Part shown: in pieces, positions 36,884 through 46,952 of the stretch
How the letters are laid out: each line of letters opens with the position of its first letter
Numbering within the stretch: position 1 is the first letter of the stretch
Assembly (NCBI GenBank): GCA_945946665.1
Contig: CAMEWO010000004.1
Span: 1-64,000, forward strand
Direction of reading: 5' to 3'
Source of the DNA: an uncultured Eubacterium sp.
Lineage (GTDB): Bacteria > Bacillota > Clostridia > Lachnospirales > Lachnospiraceae
Length of the DNA: 64,000 bases
Notes under the pieces: model-generated
Databases searched by the model: none
Told to the model about the DNA's origin: nothing
Seen by the model: the letters and a program-made list of their open reading frames with translations, nothing else
Translations under genes and position numbers: made by a program

Positions 36884-39609
36884 GAGTATATGAATTAGCA
36901 AAAGAGTTAAATATATCTTCAAAAGACATTGCAGATGTATTGGATACAGCAGATAAAAAATACACATCTATGAATGGTCTTAGCGATGAAGAGGTTAAAA
37001 AAATCCGCAACAGATATGGAAAGAAGACTGAGACACCTGTGAAGGCAGAACCAAAGACTGAATCAAAGCCGGATACATCTGCCCAGGCAAAAGAAGCACC
37101 TAAAGAAGGAACAGCTTCAGGTAACCAGAGTGAAGTAAAGAAGGAAGAACCTAAGGTTTCACAGGTATTCTTCCCTCAGAACAGCTCAAAGGGTGGAAGA
37201 GACAGATTCCAGAACAACAGGAATGGTAATGACCATTTTGACCGTAACAACAACCGTGGTGACAGAAATAGCTCTGACAGGAATAATGGAAACAGATTCC
37301 AGAATAACGGTGACAGAAATAATGGTGACAGATTCCAGAACAACGGCGGTAGATTCTCCAACGGAAGTTCTAATGGCGACAGATTCCAGAATAATGGTGA
37401 TAAGAGCCAGAATAACGGATTCAGGGGAAACAGGGATAACAATTCTTTCCGCGGTAATGGAAACAGAGATAATAATTTTAATTCTGATAATAGAAGAAAA
37501 CCTGGGGATAATTCACAGGGAGGCAGAACATTTAACGGACAAAAGAATGACCGCTTTAACAACAGCGGTAATGGAAACGGCTTCAGAAGTGACAGACCAG
37601 GTAATGGCCAGGGAGGATTTAAGAATAATGACAGACCAGGCAGCCAGAATGGTCAGGGAAGACGTAATGACAGAAGAGATGGCGGAGTAAAAGAAGAGTT
37701 TGTATTTGAAGCAAAGCCGGATTCAAGAAGGTCAGACTGGGGTAAGGATAACCACAAGAATGACCGTAAGAAAGATGTGGAAAACAAGGAAAATCTTAAG
37801 TTCGCAAGTGGACAGATGAAAAAACCTGTTAAGAAAGAAGAGAAGAAAGAAGATACAATCAAACAGCTTATTCTTCCAGATACTCTTACTATCAAGGAAC
37901 TTGCTGACAAGATGAAGGTTCAGCCATCAGTAGTTGTTAAGAAACTTTTCATGCAGGGTAAGATTGTTACAATTAACCAGGAGATAGATTATGATACAGC
38001 AGAAGAGATAGCTCTTGAGTTTAACTGTATCTGTGACCATGAGGAAAAGGTTGATGTTATAGCAGAACTTCTTAAGGAGGATGAGGAGCCGGAAGAGTTA
38101 CTAGTTCCAAGACCACCTGTAGTATGTGTAATGGGTCATGTCGACCACGGTAAGACATCTCTTCTTGATGCAATAAGAGAAACTCATGTTACAGCTAAGG
38201 AGTCAGGCGGTATTACACAGAAGATTGGTGCTTATACCGTTGATGTTAACGGACAGTCAATCACTTTCCTTGATACACCTGGACATGAAGCATTTACAGC
38301 CATGAGAATGCGTGGTGCACAGGCAACAGATATCGCTATTCTTGTGGTTGCCGCAGATGATGGCGTTATGCCACAGACTATTGAAGCTATTAACCATGCC
38401 AAGGCAGCAGGAGTAGAGATTATTGTTGCTGTTAATAAGATTGATAAACCTAATGCTAATGTTGAAAAGGTTAAGCAGGAACTTACAGAATATGGACTTA
38501 TATCAGAAGACTGGGGCGGTTCTACAACATTTGTACCAGTATCAGCCCACACAAAGGAAGGTATTGATGAACTTCTGGATATGATTCTTCTTACAGCAGA
38601 GGTTAATGAGCTTAAGGCAAACCCTGACAGAAAGGCAAGAGGAATTGTTATTGAGGCAGAGCTTGATAAGGGAAGAGGTCCGGTTGCTACAATTCTGGTT
38701 CAGAAGGGTACTCTTAAGGTAGGAGATAACGTGGCAGCAGGAGCAAGCCATGGTAAGATAAGAGCCATGGTTGATGATAAGGGCAGAAGACTCAGGGAAG
38801 CTGGTCCTTCAACTCCTGTTGAGATTCTTGGTTTATCAGATGTTCCTAATGCTGGTGAGATTATCATGGCATTCGATTCTGATAAAGAAGCAAGAAATGT
38901 TGCAGAGACATTTATCAGTGAAGGCAAGAAGAAGCTTCTTGATGATACTAAGCATAAGGTATCCCTTGATGATATATTTGAACAGATACAGGCAGGTAAT
39001 GTTAAAGAATTATGTCTTATTATCAAGGCTGATGTTCAGGGCTCAGTTGAGGCTGTAAAGCAGAGTCTTGTAAAGCTTTCTAATGAAGAGGTTGTTGTAA
39101 AGGTTATCCACGGTGGTGTTGGTAATATTAATGAGTCTGATGTTACTCTTGCATCAGCATCTAATGCTATTATTATCGGATTTAATGTTAAACCTGACAA
39201 TCAGGCAAGAATCGTTGCTGAAAGAGAAAAGGTAGATTTAAGATTATACACAGTTATTTACAATGCTATTGAGGACGTGGAAGCTGCTCTTAAGGGAATG
39301 CTTGAGCCAATCTACGAAGAGAAGGTGATTGGTTCTGCTGAAATCAGACAGATTTTCAAGGCTTCAGGAGTAGGTAATATTGCAGGTTGTATTGTTACAG
39401 AAGGAAGAATTACAAGAGATTCTAAACTTCGTGTATCAAGAGATGGAAAGCAGATTTACGAAGGACCTATAGCAACACTTAAGCATTTTAAGGATGAAGT
39501 TAAGGAAGTTAAGGCTGGAACAGAATGTGGTATTGTAGTAGAAGGCTTTAACGAAATTCAGGAAGGAGATATCTTCGAGGCTTATATAATGGTTGAGGTG
39601 CCTCGTTAG
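36880..39609 (+). CDS. infB: Translation initiation factor IF-2
   Basis: A 909-residue GTPase that brings initiator tRNA to the ribosome. The N-terminal IF2-N helix region (residues 1-50) is followed by an unusual Asn/Arg/Gly/Asp-rich low-complexity region (about residues 103-270). A second IF2-N module follows (about 330-390), then the G domain with GHVDHGKT at 419-426, DTPGHE and NKID, and the C-terminal domains. The core is standard; the N-terminal extension is not. Confidence 0.97.
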   Translation: MRVYELAKELNISSKDIADVLDTADKKYTSMNGLSDEEVKKIRNRYGKKTETPVKAEPKTESKPDTSAQAKEAPKEGTASGNQSEVKKEEPKVSQVFFPQNSSKGGRDRFQNNRNGNDHFDRNNNRGDRNSSDRNNGNRFQNNGDRNNGDRFQNNGGRFSNGSSNGDRFQNNGDKSQNNGFRGNRDNNSFRGNGNRDNNFNSDNRRKPGDNSQGGRTFNGQKNDRFNNSGNGNGFRSDRPGNGQGGFKNNDRPGSQNGQGRRNDRRDGGVKEEFVFEAKPDSRRSDWGKDNHKNDRKKDVENKENLKFASGQMKKPVKKEEKKEDTIKQLILPDTLTIKELADKMKVQPSVVVKKLFMQGKIVTINQEIDYDTAEEIALEFNCICDHEEKVDVIAELLKEDEEPEELLVPRPPVVCVMGHVDHGKTSLLDAIRETHVTAKESGGITQKIGAYTVDVNGQSITFLDTPGHEAFTAMRMRGAQATDIAILVVAADDGVMPQTIEAINHAKAAGVEIIVAVNKIDKPNANVEKVKQELTEYGLISEDWGGSTTFVPVSAHTKEGIDELLDMILLTAEVNELKANPDRKARGIVIEAELDKGRGPVATILVQKGTLKVGDNVAAGASHGKIRAMVDDKGRRLREAGPSTPVEILGLSDVPNAGEIIMAFDSDKEARNVAETFISEGKKKLLDDTKHKVSLDDIFEQIQAGNVKELCLIIKADVQGSVEAVKQSLVKLSNEEVVVKVIHGGVGNINESDVTLASASNAIIIGFNVKPDNQARIVAEREKVDLRLYTVIYNAIEDVEAALKGMLEPIYEEKVIGSAEIRQIFKASGVGNIAGCIVTEGRITRDSKLRVSRDGKQIYEGPIATLKHFKDEVKEVKAGTECGIVVEGFNEIQEGDIFEAYIMVEVPR

Positions 39610-39616
39610 AAGAGTT

Positions 39617-39991
39617 ATGCGCAAGAACAGTGTTAAGAACACCAGAATTAATGGTGAGGTTTTGAAAGAATTAAGTAATATAATCAGAAGTGAGATTAAG
39701 GACCCAAGGGTAGGTCTTATGACTTCAGTTGTAGCAGTTGAGGTTGCTCCTGATTTAAAGACCTGTAAGGCTTATATAAGCGTGCTTGGCGATGAGGAGA
39801 CTGCAAATGATACAATTAAAGGTCTAAAGAGTGCGGAAGGTTTTATCAGAAGACAGCTTGCCAAGAATCTTAATCTTAGAAATACTCCTGAGATTACTTT
39901 CATTCTTGACCAGTCCATTGAGTATGGTGTTAAGATGTCTCATTTAATAGATGAGGTTACAAAAAAGGATGATGAGAGTCATGAGAATTGA
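39617..39991 (+). CDS. rbfA: Ribosome-binding factor A
   Basis: A 124-residue 16S maturation factor with a KH-like fold. NTRINGEVLKELSNIIRSEIKDPRVG and the terminal YGVKMSHLIDEV are typical. ATG 39617 is chosen because family members start MRKNS-like; the in-frame TTG at 39593 lies inside infB. The end overlaps nrnA by 11 bp. Confidence 0.93.
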   Translation: MRKNSVKNTRINGEVLKELSNIIRSEIKDPRVGLMTSVVAVEVAPDLKTCKAYISVLGDEETANDTIKGLKSAEGFIRRQLAKNLNLRNTPEITFILDQSIEYGVKMSHLIDEVTKKDDESHEN

Positions 39992-40931
39992 TGATTGTTT
40001 AACTGGTGTTAAAACAGTTGGTATTACAGGTCATGTAAGACCAGATGGAGATTGTACAGGTTCATGCCTTGGCCTGTACAATTACATAAAAGATAACTAT
40101 TCACAGATTGATGTTGATATATATCTGGAGCAGCCAGGGGCAGAGTTTAATTATCTTATTGGAATAGACAGTATTAAAAATGAACCGGAAGATAAGGTAT
40201 ATGATTTATTCTTTGTTCTGGACTGCAGTTCTTTTGACAGAATTCTGCCATTTGAAAGCTGCTTCAAGAAGGCTTCAAAGACCATGTGTATTGACCATCA
40301 TATCAGTAACTCAGGCTTTGCTGATGAATGTGTCATTAAGCCAGAGGCAAGTTCTGCCAGTGAGGTGCTCTACCAACTCCTTGATTCTTCAAAGGTAAGT
40401 AAGAATGTTGCGGAATGTATATATACAGGAATAATTCATGACACAGGCGTGTTTAAATACAGCTGTACTTCCAGAACCACAATGGCAATAGCCGGTGAAC
40501 TTATGGAAAAGGGAATCAATTATACTGATATTATTGATAACAGCTTTTATACAAAAACATATATCCAGAATCAGATTCTGGGAAGAGCACTTCTTGAAAG
40601 TGTTATGTTTTATGATGGTAAATGTATATTTTCTGCAGTAAGCAGGGATATAATGAATTTCTATAATATTACTGGAAAGGATCTGGGTGGTATTGTAGAG
40701 CAGCTTCGGTTGACAGAGGGAGTAGAAGTGGCAATTTTTCTGTATGAAACCGGAGATAAGGAATACAAAGTCAGCATGCGCTCTAAGAATAAGATTGACG
40801 TTGCAAAGATTGCCATGAAATTTAATGGTGGTGGTCATGTAAGGGCAGCAGGGTTCACAGGAAAGGGAACAGTTCATCAGATTATTAATTCAATCAGCAA
40901 TCTTATTGAGGAGCAGTTCAGTAATATGTAA
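39981..40931 (+). CDS. nrnA: DHH/DHHA1 phosphoesterase, NrnA type (oligoribonuclease / pAp phosphatase)
   Basis: A 316-residue protein with DHH-family metal motifs: GHVRPDGDCTGS near the N-terminus, FVLDCSS, and CIDHHISN, plus the DHHA1 motif NGGGHVRAAG near the C-terminus. B. subtilis NrnA degrades nano-RNAs and dephosphorylates pAp. ATG 39981 has AAGGA eleven bases upstream; two earlier in-frame ATGs are poorly spaced. Its place between rbfA and truB is common in Clostridia. Confidence 0.92.
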   Translation: MRIDDCLTGVKTVGITGHVRPDGDCTGSCLGLYNYIKDNYSQIDVDIYLEQPGAEFNYLIGIDSIKNEPEDKVYDLFFVLDCSSFDRILPFESCFKKASKTMCIDHHISNSGFADECVIKPEASSASEVLYQLLDSSKVSKNVAECIYTGIIHDTGVFKYSCTSRTTMAIAGELMEKGINYTDIIDNSFYTKTYIQNQILGRALLESVMFYDGKCIFSAVSRDIMNFYNITGKDLGGIVEQLRLTEGVEVAIFLYETGDKEYKVSMRSKNKIDVAKIAMKFNGGGHVRAAGFTGKGTVHQIINSISNLIEEQFSNM

Positions 40932-40969
40932 ACTTAAATTGGTTTTGACACGTGGATGGAGGGAAACTA

Positions 40970-41905
40970 ATGGATGGTATAATTAATGTATATAAGGAAA
41001 AAGGTTTTACTTCCCATGATGTGGTGGCAAAATTAAGAGGAATTCTTCATATAAAAAAAATAGGTCATACAGGTACTCTTGACCCGGATGCTGTAGGTGT
41101 TCTGCCGGTATGTATAGGAAAAGGAACCAAGCTGTGTGACATGATTACTGATACAGATAAAACATATGAAGCTGTTATGCTTCTTGGAATATCAACAGAT
41201 ACTCAGGATATATCAGGGAATGTCCTGTCAAAAAAAGATGTGGCTGTTGATGAGAAAACATTAATTGAGACTGTCGATTCATTTGTAGGAGAATATAAGC
41301 AGATTCCACCTATGTATTCAGCCATAAAAGTTAATGGCAGAAAGCTTTATCAGCTGGCCCGGGAAGGAATTGAGATAGAAAGAAGTCCGAGAGATGTATA
41401 TATTCGTTCGATTCATATCAATGATATGAATCTGCAGGATGGTGAACCTTCTGTTACAATGACTGTAAGCTGTTCCAAGGGAACATATATCAGAACATTA
41501 TGCAATGATATTGGTGAAAAACTTGGATGCGGAGCATGTATGAAAAGCCTTTCAAGGACAAGGGTTGGAAGGTTCTATATTGATGATAGTTACACAATTA
41601 ACCAGATAGCGGCACTTAACCTGAAAGGAGAACTATCATCCATAGTGGCTCCTGTGGATAGCATGTTTGATTATCCAAGGATTCAGATAAATAAGGAATA
41701 CGATAAAATGTTATATAACGGCAACCTGCTTCCGCTTTCAGCAGGAAAAGCGTTAGATATGGGCTTGGCTGATATGGTACGGATTTATAATGAATCAGGA
41801 GAATTTATCGGAATATATAGTATGGATGATTCTGGATATAAACCTGTAAAAATATTTTTTGCCGTAGATGCTTATAATGACAAGGAACTGCGAGGTGGTG
41901 TCTGA
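40970..41905 (+). CDS. truB: tRNA pseudouridine-55 synthase TruB
   Basis: A 311-residue enzyme that makes the T-loop pseudouridine. Catalytic Asp is in KIGHTGTLDPDAVGVLPV, with the RKLYQLAREG and SCSKGTYIRTL motifs. ATG 40970 follows TGGAGGG; an in-frame GTG at 40952 overlaps that site. Its stop overlaps the ribF start by one base. Confidence 0.97.
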   Translation: MDGIINVYKEKGFTSHDVVAKLRGILHIKKIGHTGTLDPDAVGVLPVCIGKGTKLCDMITDTDKTYEAVMLLGISTDTQDISGNVLSKKDVAVDEKTLIETVDSFVGEYKQIPPMYSAIKVNGRKLYQLAREGIEIERSPRDVYIRSIHINDMNLQDGEPSVTMTVSCSKGTYIRTLCNDIGEKLGCGACMKSLSRTRVGRFYIDDSYTINQIAALNLKGELSSIVAPVDSMFDYPRIQINKEYDKMLYNGNLLPLSAGKALDMGLADMVRIYNESGEFIGIYSMDDSGYKPVKIFFAVDAYNDKELRGGV

Positions 41906-42828
41906 TGGAATATATTCATGGTACCAGTGATTTCGTATTGGACAGAAATTCGGCAGTTACACTGGGAAAATTTGATGGAATTCATATGGGACATAAAAAG
42001 CTTATTTCAATTGTGCTTGATGAAGCACATAAGAAAGGGCTTAAATCCTGCGTATTTACATTTGATAGTTTGCCATTAAGCATATGTCCACAGAAGTACC
42101 AGCATTTTTTAACAACTAACAGTGAGAGAAGGGCGTATTTGGAAAGCCTTGGTCTGGATGTGGAGGTGGAATATCCATTTACAGATGATTTTCTTCACAT
42201 GGACCCTGAACAATTTGTTAAGGACATAATTGTTGATAAGCTGAAGGCTAAAGTTGTAGTTGTTGGAACTGATTATCATTTTGGAAAAAACAGGGCAGGT
42301 GACCCGGAATATCTTCTTAATGCAGGGAAGATATATGGTTTTGATACTATAATAGTGGAAAAGGAAAGGTTTCAGGACAGAGAAATAAGCAGTACATATG
42401 TGAGGGAAACATTAAAGTGTGGACATATGGAGACAGTCAATGTGCTTATGGGAAGACCTTTCTCTGTAAGTGGTGTGGTATGCCCTGGCAATAAACTGGG
42501 ACGGCAGATTAATATCCCTACCGCTAATATCTATCCAACTATAAGTAAACTCCTTCCTCCTAATGGCGTATATGCTTCGGTTACACAGATGGGAGACAGA
42601 AAGTTTTACGGAGTTACCAATATTGGAGTGAAACCTACAGTCAGTGATGAAAACAGTGTTTCTGTTGAAACAAATATGTTTGATTTTGACAGCGAGTGTT
42701 ATGGAAAACATGTGGAAGTCTTTCTTCTTCACTTTATCCGTCCTGAGATGAAGTTTGAATCTGTTGAGGATTTGCAGAAACAGATGGAGAAAGATGCACA
42801 GTTTGCAAAGGATTTATTTTTGATTTAG
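41905..42828 (+). CDS. ribF: Bifunctional riboflavin kinase / FAD synthetase
   Basis: A 307-residue enzyme making FMN and FAD. The N-terminal adenylyltransferase has LGKFDGIHMGHKKLI and VVGTDYHFGKNRAGD; the C-terminal kinase has IPTANIYP and GVTNIGVKPTV. It follows truB directly, as in B. subtilis (ribC). A 168-bp gap to rpsO holds a promoter and leader. Confidence 0.96.
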   Translation: MEYIHGTSDFVLDRNSAVTLGKFDGIHMGHKKLISIVLDEAHKKGLKSCVFTFDSLPLSICPQKYQHFLTTNSERRAYLESLGLDVEVEYPFTDDFLHMDPEQFVKDIIVDKLKAKVVVVGTDYHFGKNRAGDPEYLLNAGKIYGFDTIIVEKERFQDREISSTYVRETLKCGHMETVNVLMGRPFSVSGVVCPGNKLGRQINIPTANIYPTISKLLPPNGVYASVTQMGDRKFYGVTNIGVKPTVSDENSVSVETNMFDFDSECYGKHVEVFLLHFIRPEMKFESVEDLQKQMEKDAQFAKDLFLI

Positions 42829-42881
42829 TTTTTTGTATCTTATTTAATCATAAATATTATTGCTTAAAGGCAATATTCTAC

Positions 42882-42996
42882 TTGCAAATAGCTGTTTTGT
42901 ATGATAAACTATTCAAGTATGTGAGCCGTCGCTCAGATTCAGGACACTCCGACCTGATTCCTGGTGACTGGTGATTAATTTAAGGAGGATATTAAG
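42882..42996 (+). promoter_or_regulatory. Promoter and structured leader of rpsO
   Basis: TTGCAA (42882-42887), 17 bp, TAAACT (42905-42910) is a moderate sigma-A match. The leader of about 80 nt can form GAGC/GCTC and CAGG/CCTG stems before AAGGAGG. S15 commonly represses its own mRNA by binding such a leader; here that is inference and I do not recognise a catalogued motif. Confidence 0.45.
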
Positions 42997-43263
42997 ATGA
43001 TATCAAAGGAAAAGAAGTCAGAGATTATTGCTCAGTATGGTAGAAAGCCTGGTGATACAGGTTCTCCAGAAGTTCAGGTTGCTATCCTTACAGAGAGAAT
43101 TGCAGAGCTTACAGAGCATTTGAAGGTTAACCAGAAAGACCATCATTCAAGAAGAGGTCTTTTAAAGATGGTTGGTAAGAGAAGAGCCTTACTTGAGTAT
43201 TTAAAGAAGAACGATATCGAGAGCTACAGAAATCTTATTGCTCGTTTAGGTATTAGAAAGTAA
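42997..43263 (+). CDS. rpsO: 30S ribosomal protein S15
   Basis: An 88-residue S15 with [34 protein letters not shown] and [21 protein letters not shown], exactly the family length. Followed by a strong terminator and then pnp, a pairing conserved from E. coli to Bacillus. Confidence 0.98.
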   Translation: MISKEKKSEIIAQYGRKPGDTGSPEVQVAILTERIAELTEHLKVNQKDHHSRRGLLKMVGKRRALLEYLKKNDIESYRNLIARLGIRK

Positions 43264-43270
43264 TTTAGCT

Positions 43271-43298
43271 GGCGGAGTGGATAACTCCGCCTTTTTTT
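43271..43298 (+). terminator. Terminator after rpsO
   Basis: GGCGGAGT and ACTCCGCC form a perfect 8-bp GC-rich stem around a 5-nt loop, followed by seven T residues. Confidence 0.93.
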
Positions 43299-43309
43299 CG
43301 TTGTATACT

Positions 43310-43391
43310 ATTACAGAAGTTTTTTACCGAGACTGCTGAAAAGGGCATTTTGGTTAAAGTACCTTTTTCAGTTGTTTCGGGCTTCTGTAAT
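43310..43391 (+). promoter_or_regulatory. Long hairpin in the pnp leader
   Basis: ATTACAGAAG (43310-43319) pairs perfectly with CTTCTGTAAT (43382-43391). Inside it, bases 43327-43345 pair with 43362-43380 as a 19-position helix with a single T-T mismatch and a few G-U pairs; the apical loop is about 16 nt. It lies between the rpsO terminator and the pnp start, where E. coli carries the RNase III-processed hairpin used in PNPase autoregulation. A TATACT at 43304-43309 might be a -10 element. Function is inference. Confidence 0.7.
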
Positions 43392-43436
43392 CAGGATAAA
43401 TATTACATTAGCCGTTAATGGCAGATAGGAGTATGG

Positions 43437-45521
43437 ATGTTTAAACAGTATGAGATGGAATTAGCTGGCAGAACTCTTCGTGTTGATATTGGCAGAGTTT
43501 GTGCACAGGCTAATGGAGCAGCATTAATGCATTATGGTGATACAGTTGTACTTTCTACAGCAACTGCATCAAAGGAACCAAGAGAGGGAGTAGATTTCTT
43601 CCCATTAAGCGTAGAATATGAAGAAAAGATGTATGCAGCAGGTAAGATTCCTGGTGGATTTAATAAGCGTGAGGGAAAGGCTTCTGAGAATGCTATCCTT
43701 ACATCAAGAGTTATTGACAGACCAATGAGACCATTATTCCCTAAGGATTACCGCAATGATGTTACCCTTAACAATATGGTTATGTCTGTAGATGAGAACT
43801 GCCGTCCAGAGCTTCTTGCAATGATTGGTTCAAGCCTTGTTACAAGTATATCTGATATTCCTTTTGATGGTCCATGTGCAACCACACAGATTGGATTAAT
43901 CGATGGAAAGTTTGTTGTTAACCCATCACAGGCACAGTGGCAGGATGGTGACCTTCAGCTTACAGTTGCTTCAACTAAGGAGAAGGTTATTATGATTGAA
44001 GCTGGGGCTAATGAGATTCCTGAGGCTAAGATGATTGAAGCTATATACATGGCTCATGATATTAACCAGACTATTATCGAATTTATTGATAAGATTGTAG
44101 CAGAGTGTGGCAAGGAGAAGCACTCTTACGAGAGCTGTGCGGTACCAGCAGAGATGTTTGAGGCCATGAAGCAGATTGTGTCTCCAGAGGAGATGGAGGC
44201 TGCTGTATTTACTGATGACAAGCAGACACGTGAGAAGAATATTGATGAGATTACTGCCAAGATGAAGGAAGCATTTGCTGATAATGAGGAGTGGCTGGCA
44301 ATCCTTGGTGATGCAGTTTACCAGTATCAGAAGAAGACTGTAAGAAAGATGATTTTAAAGGATCACAAGAGACCTGACGGACGTGCAATTAACCAGATTC
44401 GTCCATTGGCAGCTGAGGTTGATATTATTCCTAGAGTTCATGGCTCTGCAATGTTTACAAGAGGTCAGACCCAGATATGTGATGTTGTGACACTGGCTCC
44501 TTTATCAGAAGCCCAGAAGGTTGATGGTCTCGATGATAATGTAACAACTAAGAGATATATTCACCACTATAATTTTCCAGCTTATTCAGTTGGTGAGACT
44601 AAACCATCAAGAGGACCAGGACGAAGAGAAATCGGTCATGGAGCTTTAGCAGAAAGAGCACTTATTCCAGTTCTTCCAACAGAAGAGGAATTCCCATATG
44701 CAATCCGTGCTGTGTCAGAGACATTTGAGTCTAATGGCTCAACATCCATGGCTAGTACATGTGCTTCATGTATGTCTCTTATGGCTGCAGGTGTTCCAAT
44801 CAAGAGAATGGTTGCAGGTATTTCCTGTGGACTTGTTACTGGTGATACAGATGATGATTATATTGTCCTTACAGATATCCAGGGACTTGAGGATTTCTTC
44901 GGAGATATGGACTTTAAGGTAACTGGTACAACAGAGGGTATCACAGCTATCCAGATGGATATTAAGATTCATGGACTTACAAGACCAATTGTTGAGGAGG
45001 CTATAAGCAGGGCAAGAGAGGCAAGGATCTTTATTATGGATACATGTATGAAACCTGCTATTTCTGAGCCTAGAAAGACTGTTGGTGAGTATGCCCCTAA
45101 GATTATCCAGACAACAATTGATCCATCTAAGATTGGTGAGGTTGTTGGACAGCGTGGTAAGACAATCAATGCTATTATTGATGAGTGCGGAGTTAAGATT
45201 GATATTACTGATGACGGATTTGTATCAGTATGTGGACTTGACCAGGCAGGCATGGATCAGGCTATGAAGTATATTAAGACAATTGTGGAAGACTTTGAGG
45301 AAGGCAAGATCTATGAGGGTAAGGTAGTAAGCATTAAAGAGTTTGGTGCATTTATTGAATTTGCTCCAGGCAAAGAAGGAATGGTTCATATCTCTAAAGT
45401 GGCTAATGAAAGAATCGACCACGTTGAAGATGTTCTTACACTTGGCGATAAAGTTAAATGTAAGTGCATGGGTAAGGATAAGATGGGAAGAATCAGTTTC
45501 TCAATCAAGGATGCAATGTAA
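43437..45521 (+). CDS. pnp: Polyribonucleotide nucleotidyltransferase (PNPase)
   Basis: A 694-residue phosphorolytic 3'-5' exoribonuclease. Two RNase PH-type domains flank an alpha-helical linker; FFPLSVEYEEKMYAAGKIPGGF and SNGSTSMAS are signature stretches. A KH domain (about residues 555-615, IGEVVGQRGKTINAIIDECG) and an S1 domain (about 620-690, EGKVVSIKEFGAFIEF) follow. AGGAG lies five bases before ATG 43437. Confidence 0.98.
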   Translation: MFKQYEMELAGRTLRVDIGRVCAQANGAALMHYGDTVVLSTATASKEPREGVDFFPLSVEYEEKMYAAGKIPGGFNKREGKASENAILTSRVIDRPMRPLFPKDYRNDVTLNNMVMSVDENCRPELLAMIGSSLVTSISDIPFDGPCATTQIGLIDGKFVVNPSQAQWQDGDLQLTVASTKEKVIMIEAGANEIPEAKMIEAIYMAHDINQTIIEFIDKIVAECGKEKHSYESCAVPAEMFEAMKQIVSPEEMEAAVFTDDKQTREKNIDEITAKMKEAFADNEEWLAILGDAVYQYQKKTVRKMILKDHKRPDGRAINQIRPLAAEVDIIPRVHGSAMFTRGQTQICDVVTLAPLSEAQKVDGLDDNVTTKRYIHHYNFPAYSVGETKPSRGPGRREIGHGALAERALIPVLPTEEEFPYAIRAVSETFESNGSTSMASTCASCMSLMAAGVPIKRMVAGISCGLVTGDTDDDYIVLTDIQGLEDFFGDMDFKVTGTTEGITAIQMDIKIHGLTRPIVEEAISRAREARIFIMDTCMKPAISEPRKTVGEYAPKIIQTTIDPSKIGEVVGQRGKTINAIIDECGVKIDITDDGFVSVCGLDQAGMDQAMKYIKTIVEDFEEGKIYEGKVVSIKEFGAFIEFAPGKEGMVHISKVANERIDHVEDVLTLGDKVKCKCMGKDKMGRISFSIKDAM

Positions 45522-45559
45522 TCAAAATAATATATGATAAATAATGAAGAGGTGCGGAT

Positions 45560-45979
45560 ATGGTAGATCAGAATTGTGCATATTGCGTTGAAGGGGACCT
45601 TGTTGCAAAGTTTGGAATTAAAATATGTGAACTTGAGACATCAAAGGTGTATTTATTTAAGGAGCAGAGCCATCCGGGCAGATGTATAGTTGCCCATAAG
45701 AAACATGTTGGCGATATGAATGAACTCACAGCAGAGGAGAGAGCAGCTTATTTTGAAGATGTTGCAAGAGTTGCAAGAGCAATTATGGCTGCCTTCCATC
45801 CTGATAAGGTTAATTATGGTGCTTATGGTGATACAGGACATCACCTCCACTTCCATCTCTGTCCTAAGTATAAGGATGAGTTTGAATGGGGAGGAGTTTT
45901 CCTTATGAACCCAGACAAAAAGTACCTTTCAGATGAAGAATATGCCGATATGATTGAAAAAATCAAGGCAAACCTTTAA
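45560..45979 (+). CDS. HIT family nucleotide hydrolase
   Basis: A 139-residue histidine-triad protein. The active-site motif is in GHHLHFHLCPKY (about residues 93-104). HIT proteins hydrolyse or transfer nucleotidyl groups, for example from AMP-lysine or dinucleoside polyphosphates; the substrate here cannot be told. Length fits the family. It lies between pnp and the yebC gene with short gaps. Confidence 0.9.
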   Translation: MVDQNCAYCVEGDLVAKFGIKICELETSKVYLFKEQSHPGRCIVAHKKHVGDMNELTAEERAAYFEDVARVARAIMAAFHPDKVNYGAYGDTGHHLHFHLCPKYKDEFEWGGVFLMNPDKKYLSDEEYADMIEKIKANL

Positions 45980-46016
45980 TTAATAATGTGCATTAAGGAA
46001 GAAGGAGTTTTTTGAT

Positions 46017-46760
46017 ATGTCAGGACATTCAAAATTTGCAAACATTGCCCATAAAAAGGCCGCTAATGATGCGGCAAAGGGAAAAATCTTTACAAGACTT
46101 GGCAAGGAAATTATGGTTGCTGTTAAAGAGGGTGGCCCGGATGTTAATAATAACAGTAAGTTAAGACAGGTAGTTACTAAGTGTAAGGCTGCCAATATGC
46201 CTAATGATACAATTGAGAGAGCTATTAAGAAGGCGGCAAGCACAGATATGTCAAACTTCGAGTCAGTTACATATGAAGGTTATGGTCCTAATGGTACGGC
46301 TATAATTGTTGAAGCTCTTACAGACAACAGAAACAGGGCAGCATCCAACATCAGAAATGCATTCACAAAGGGCAGTGGTAATGTTGGTACACCTGGATGT
46401 GTATCATTCATGTTTGATAATAAGGGACAGATTATTGTGGCAAAGGAAGATTGTGACAAGGACGCCGATGAATTGATGATGATTGCCCTTGATGCTGGAG
46501 CTGATGATTTCAATGAAGAAGATGACTGCTTTGAAATTACAACAGCACCAGATGATTTTGGTGCTGTCACCGACGCATTGACATCATCTGGAATTACTTT
46601 TGCTTCTGCTGAAGTTACAATGATTCCACAGACATATGTTGAGCTTTCTGATGAGGAGGATATTAAGAAGATGAGAAGAATCTTAAACCTTCTCGATGAA
46701 GATGATGATGTACAGAATGTATATCATAACTGGGATGAACCTGAAGAACAGGAAGATTAG
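46017..46760 (+). CDS. yebC: YebC/PmpR family protein (TACO1-like)
   Basis: A 247-residue protein starting MSGHSKFANIAHKKAANDAAKGKIFTRLGKEI, the clear YebC signature, with three domains to the usual length. Members have been described as transcription regulators and, more recently, as ribosome-associated factors that relieve stalling. GAAGGAG precedes the start, and a strong terminator follows. Confidence 0.95.
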   Translation: MSGHSKFANIAHKKAANDAAKGKIFTRLGKEIMVAVKEGGPDVNNNSKLRQVVTKCKAANMPNDTIERAIKKAASTDMSNFESVTYEGYGPNGTAIIVEALTDNRNRAASNIRNAFTKGSGNVGTPGCVSFMFDNKGQIIVAKEDCDKDADELMMIALDAGADDFNEEDDCFEITTAPDDFGAVTDALTSSGITFASAEVTMIPQTYVELSDEEDIKKMRRILNLLDEDDDVQNVYHNWDEPEEQED

Positions 46761-46792
46761 TTATATACGGATAACTTAAAGGTTGAGGTATT

Positions 46793-46844
46793 ATACAGGC
46801 AGGAGCAGCTATGGATTACATGGCATCTCCTGCCTGTATTTTTT
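46793..46844 (+). terminator. Terminator after yebC
   Basis: A perfect 13-bp stem, ATACAGGCAGGAG (46793-46805) with CTCCTGCCTGTAT (46827-46839), 21-nt loop, then a run of T residues. It ends the large translation supercluster. Confidence 0.92.
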
Positions 46845-46952
46845 ACAAAATACTTTTCAACATGTATTTATAGTGATACAATAACTCTGTAGGTTGTGCA
46901 ATCACAAGTCTATTTTTCTACAGGCAGCAAAGAAGTGAGGAATACTGATACT

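Noticed and set aside
37176-37690. Open frames in other phases over the infB low-complexity region
   Set aside because: They arise from the repeated GAC/AGA/AAT codons of the IF-2 linker and give Leu/Ser/Thr-rich nonsense.
46896-46952. GTG start giving a longer second PilZ protein
   Set aside because: No ribosome site precedes it, while GTGAGG lies before ATG 46953; kept only as an alternative.
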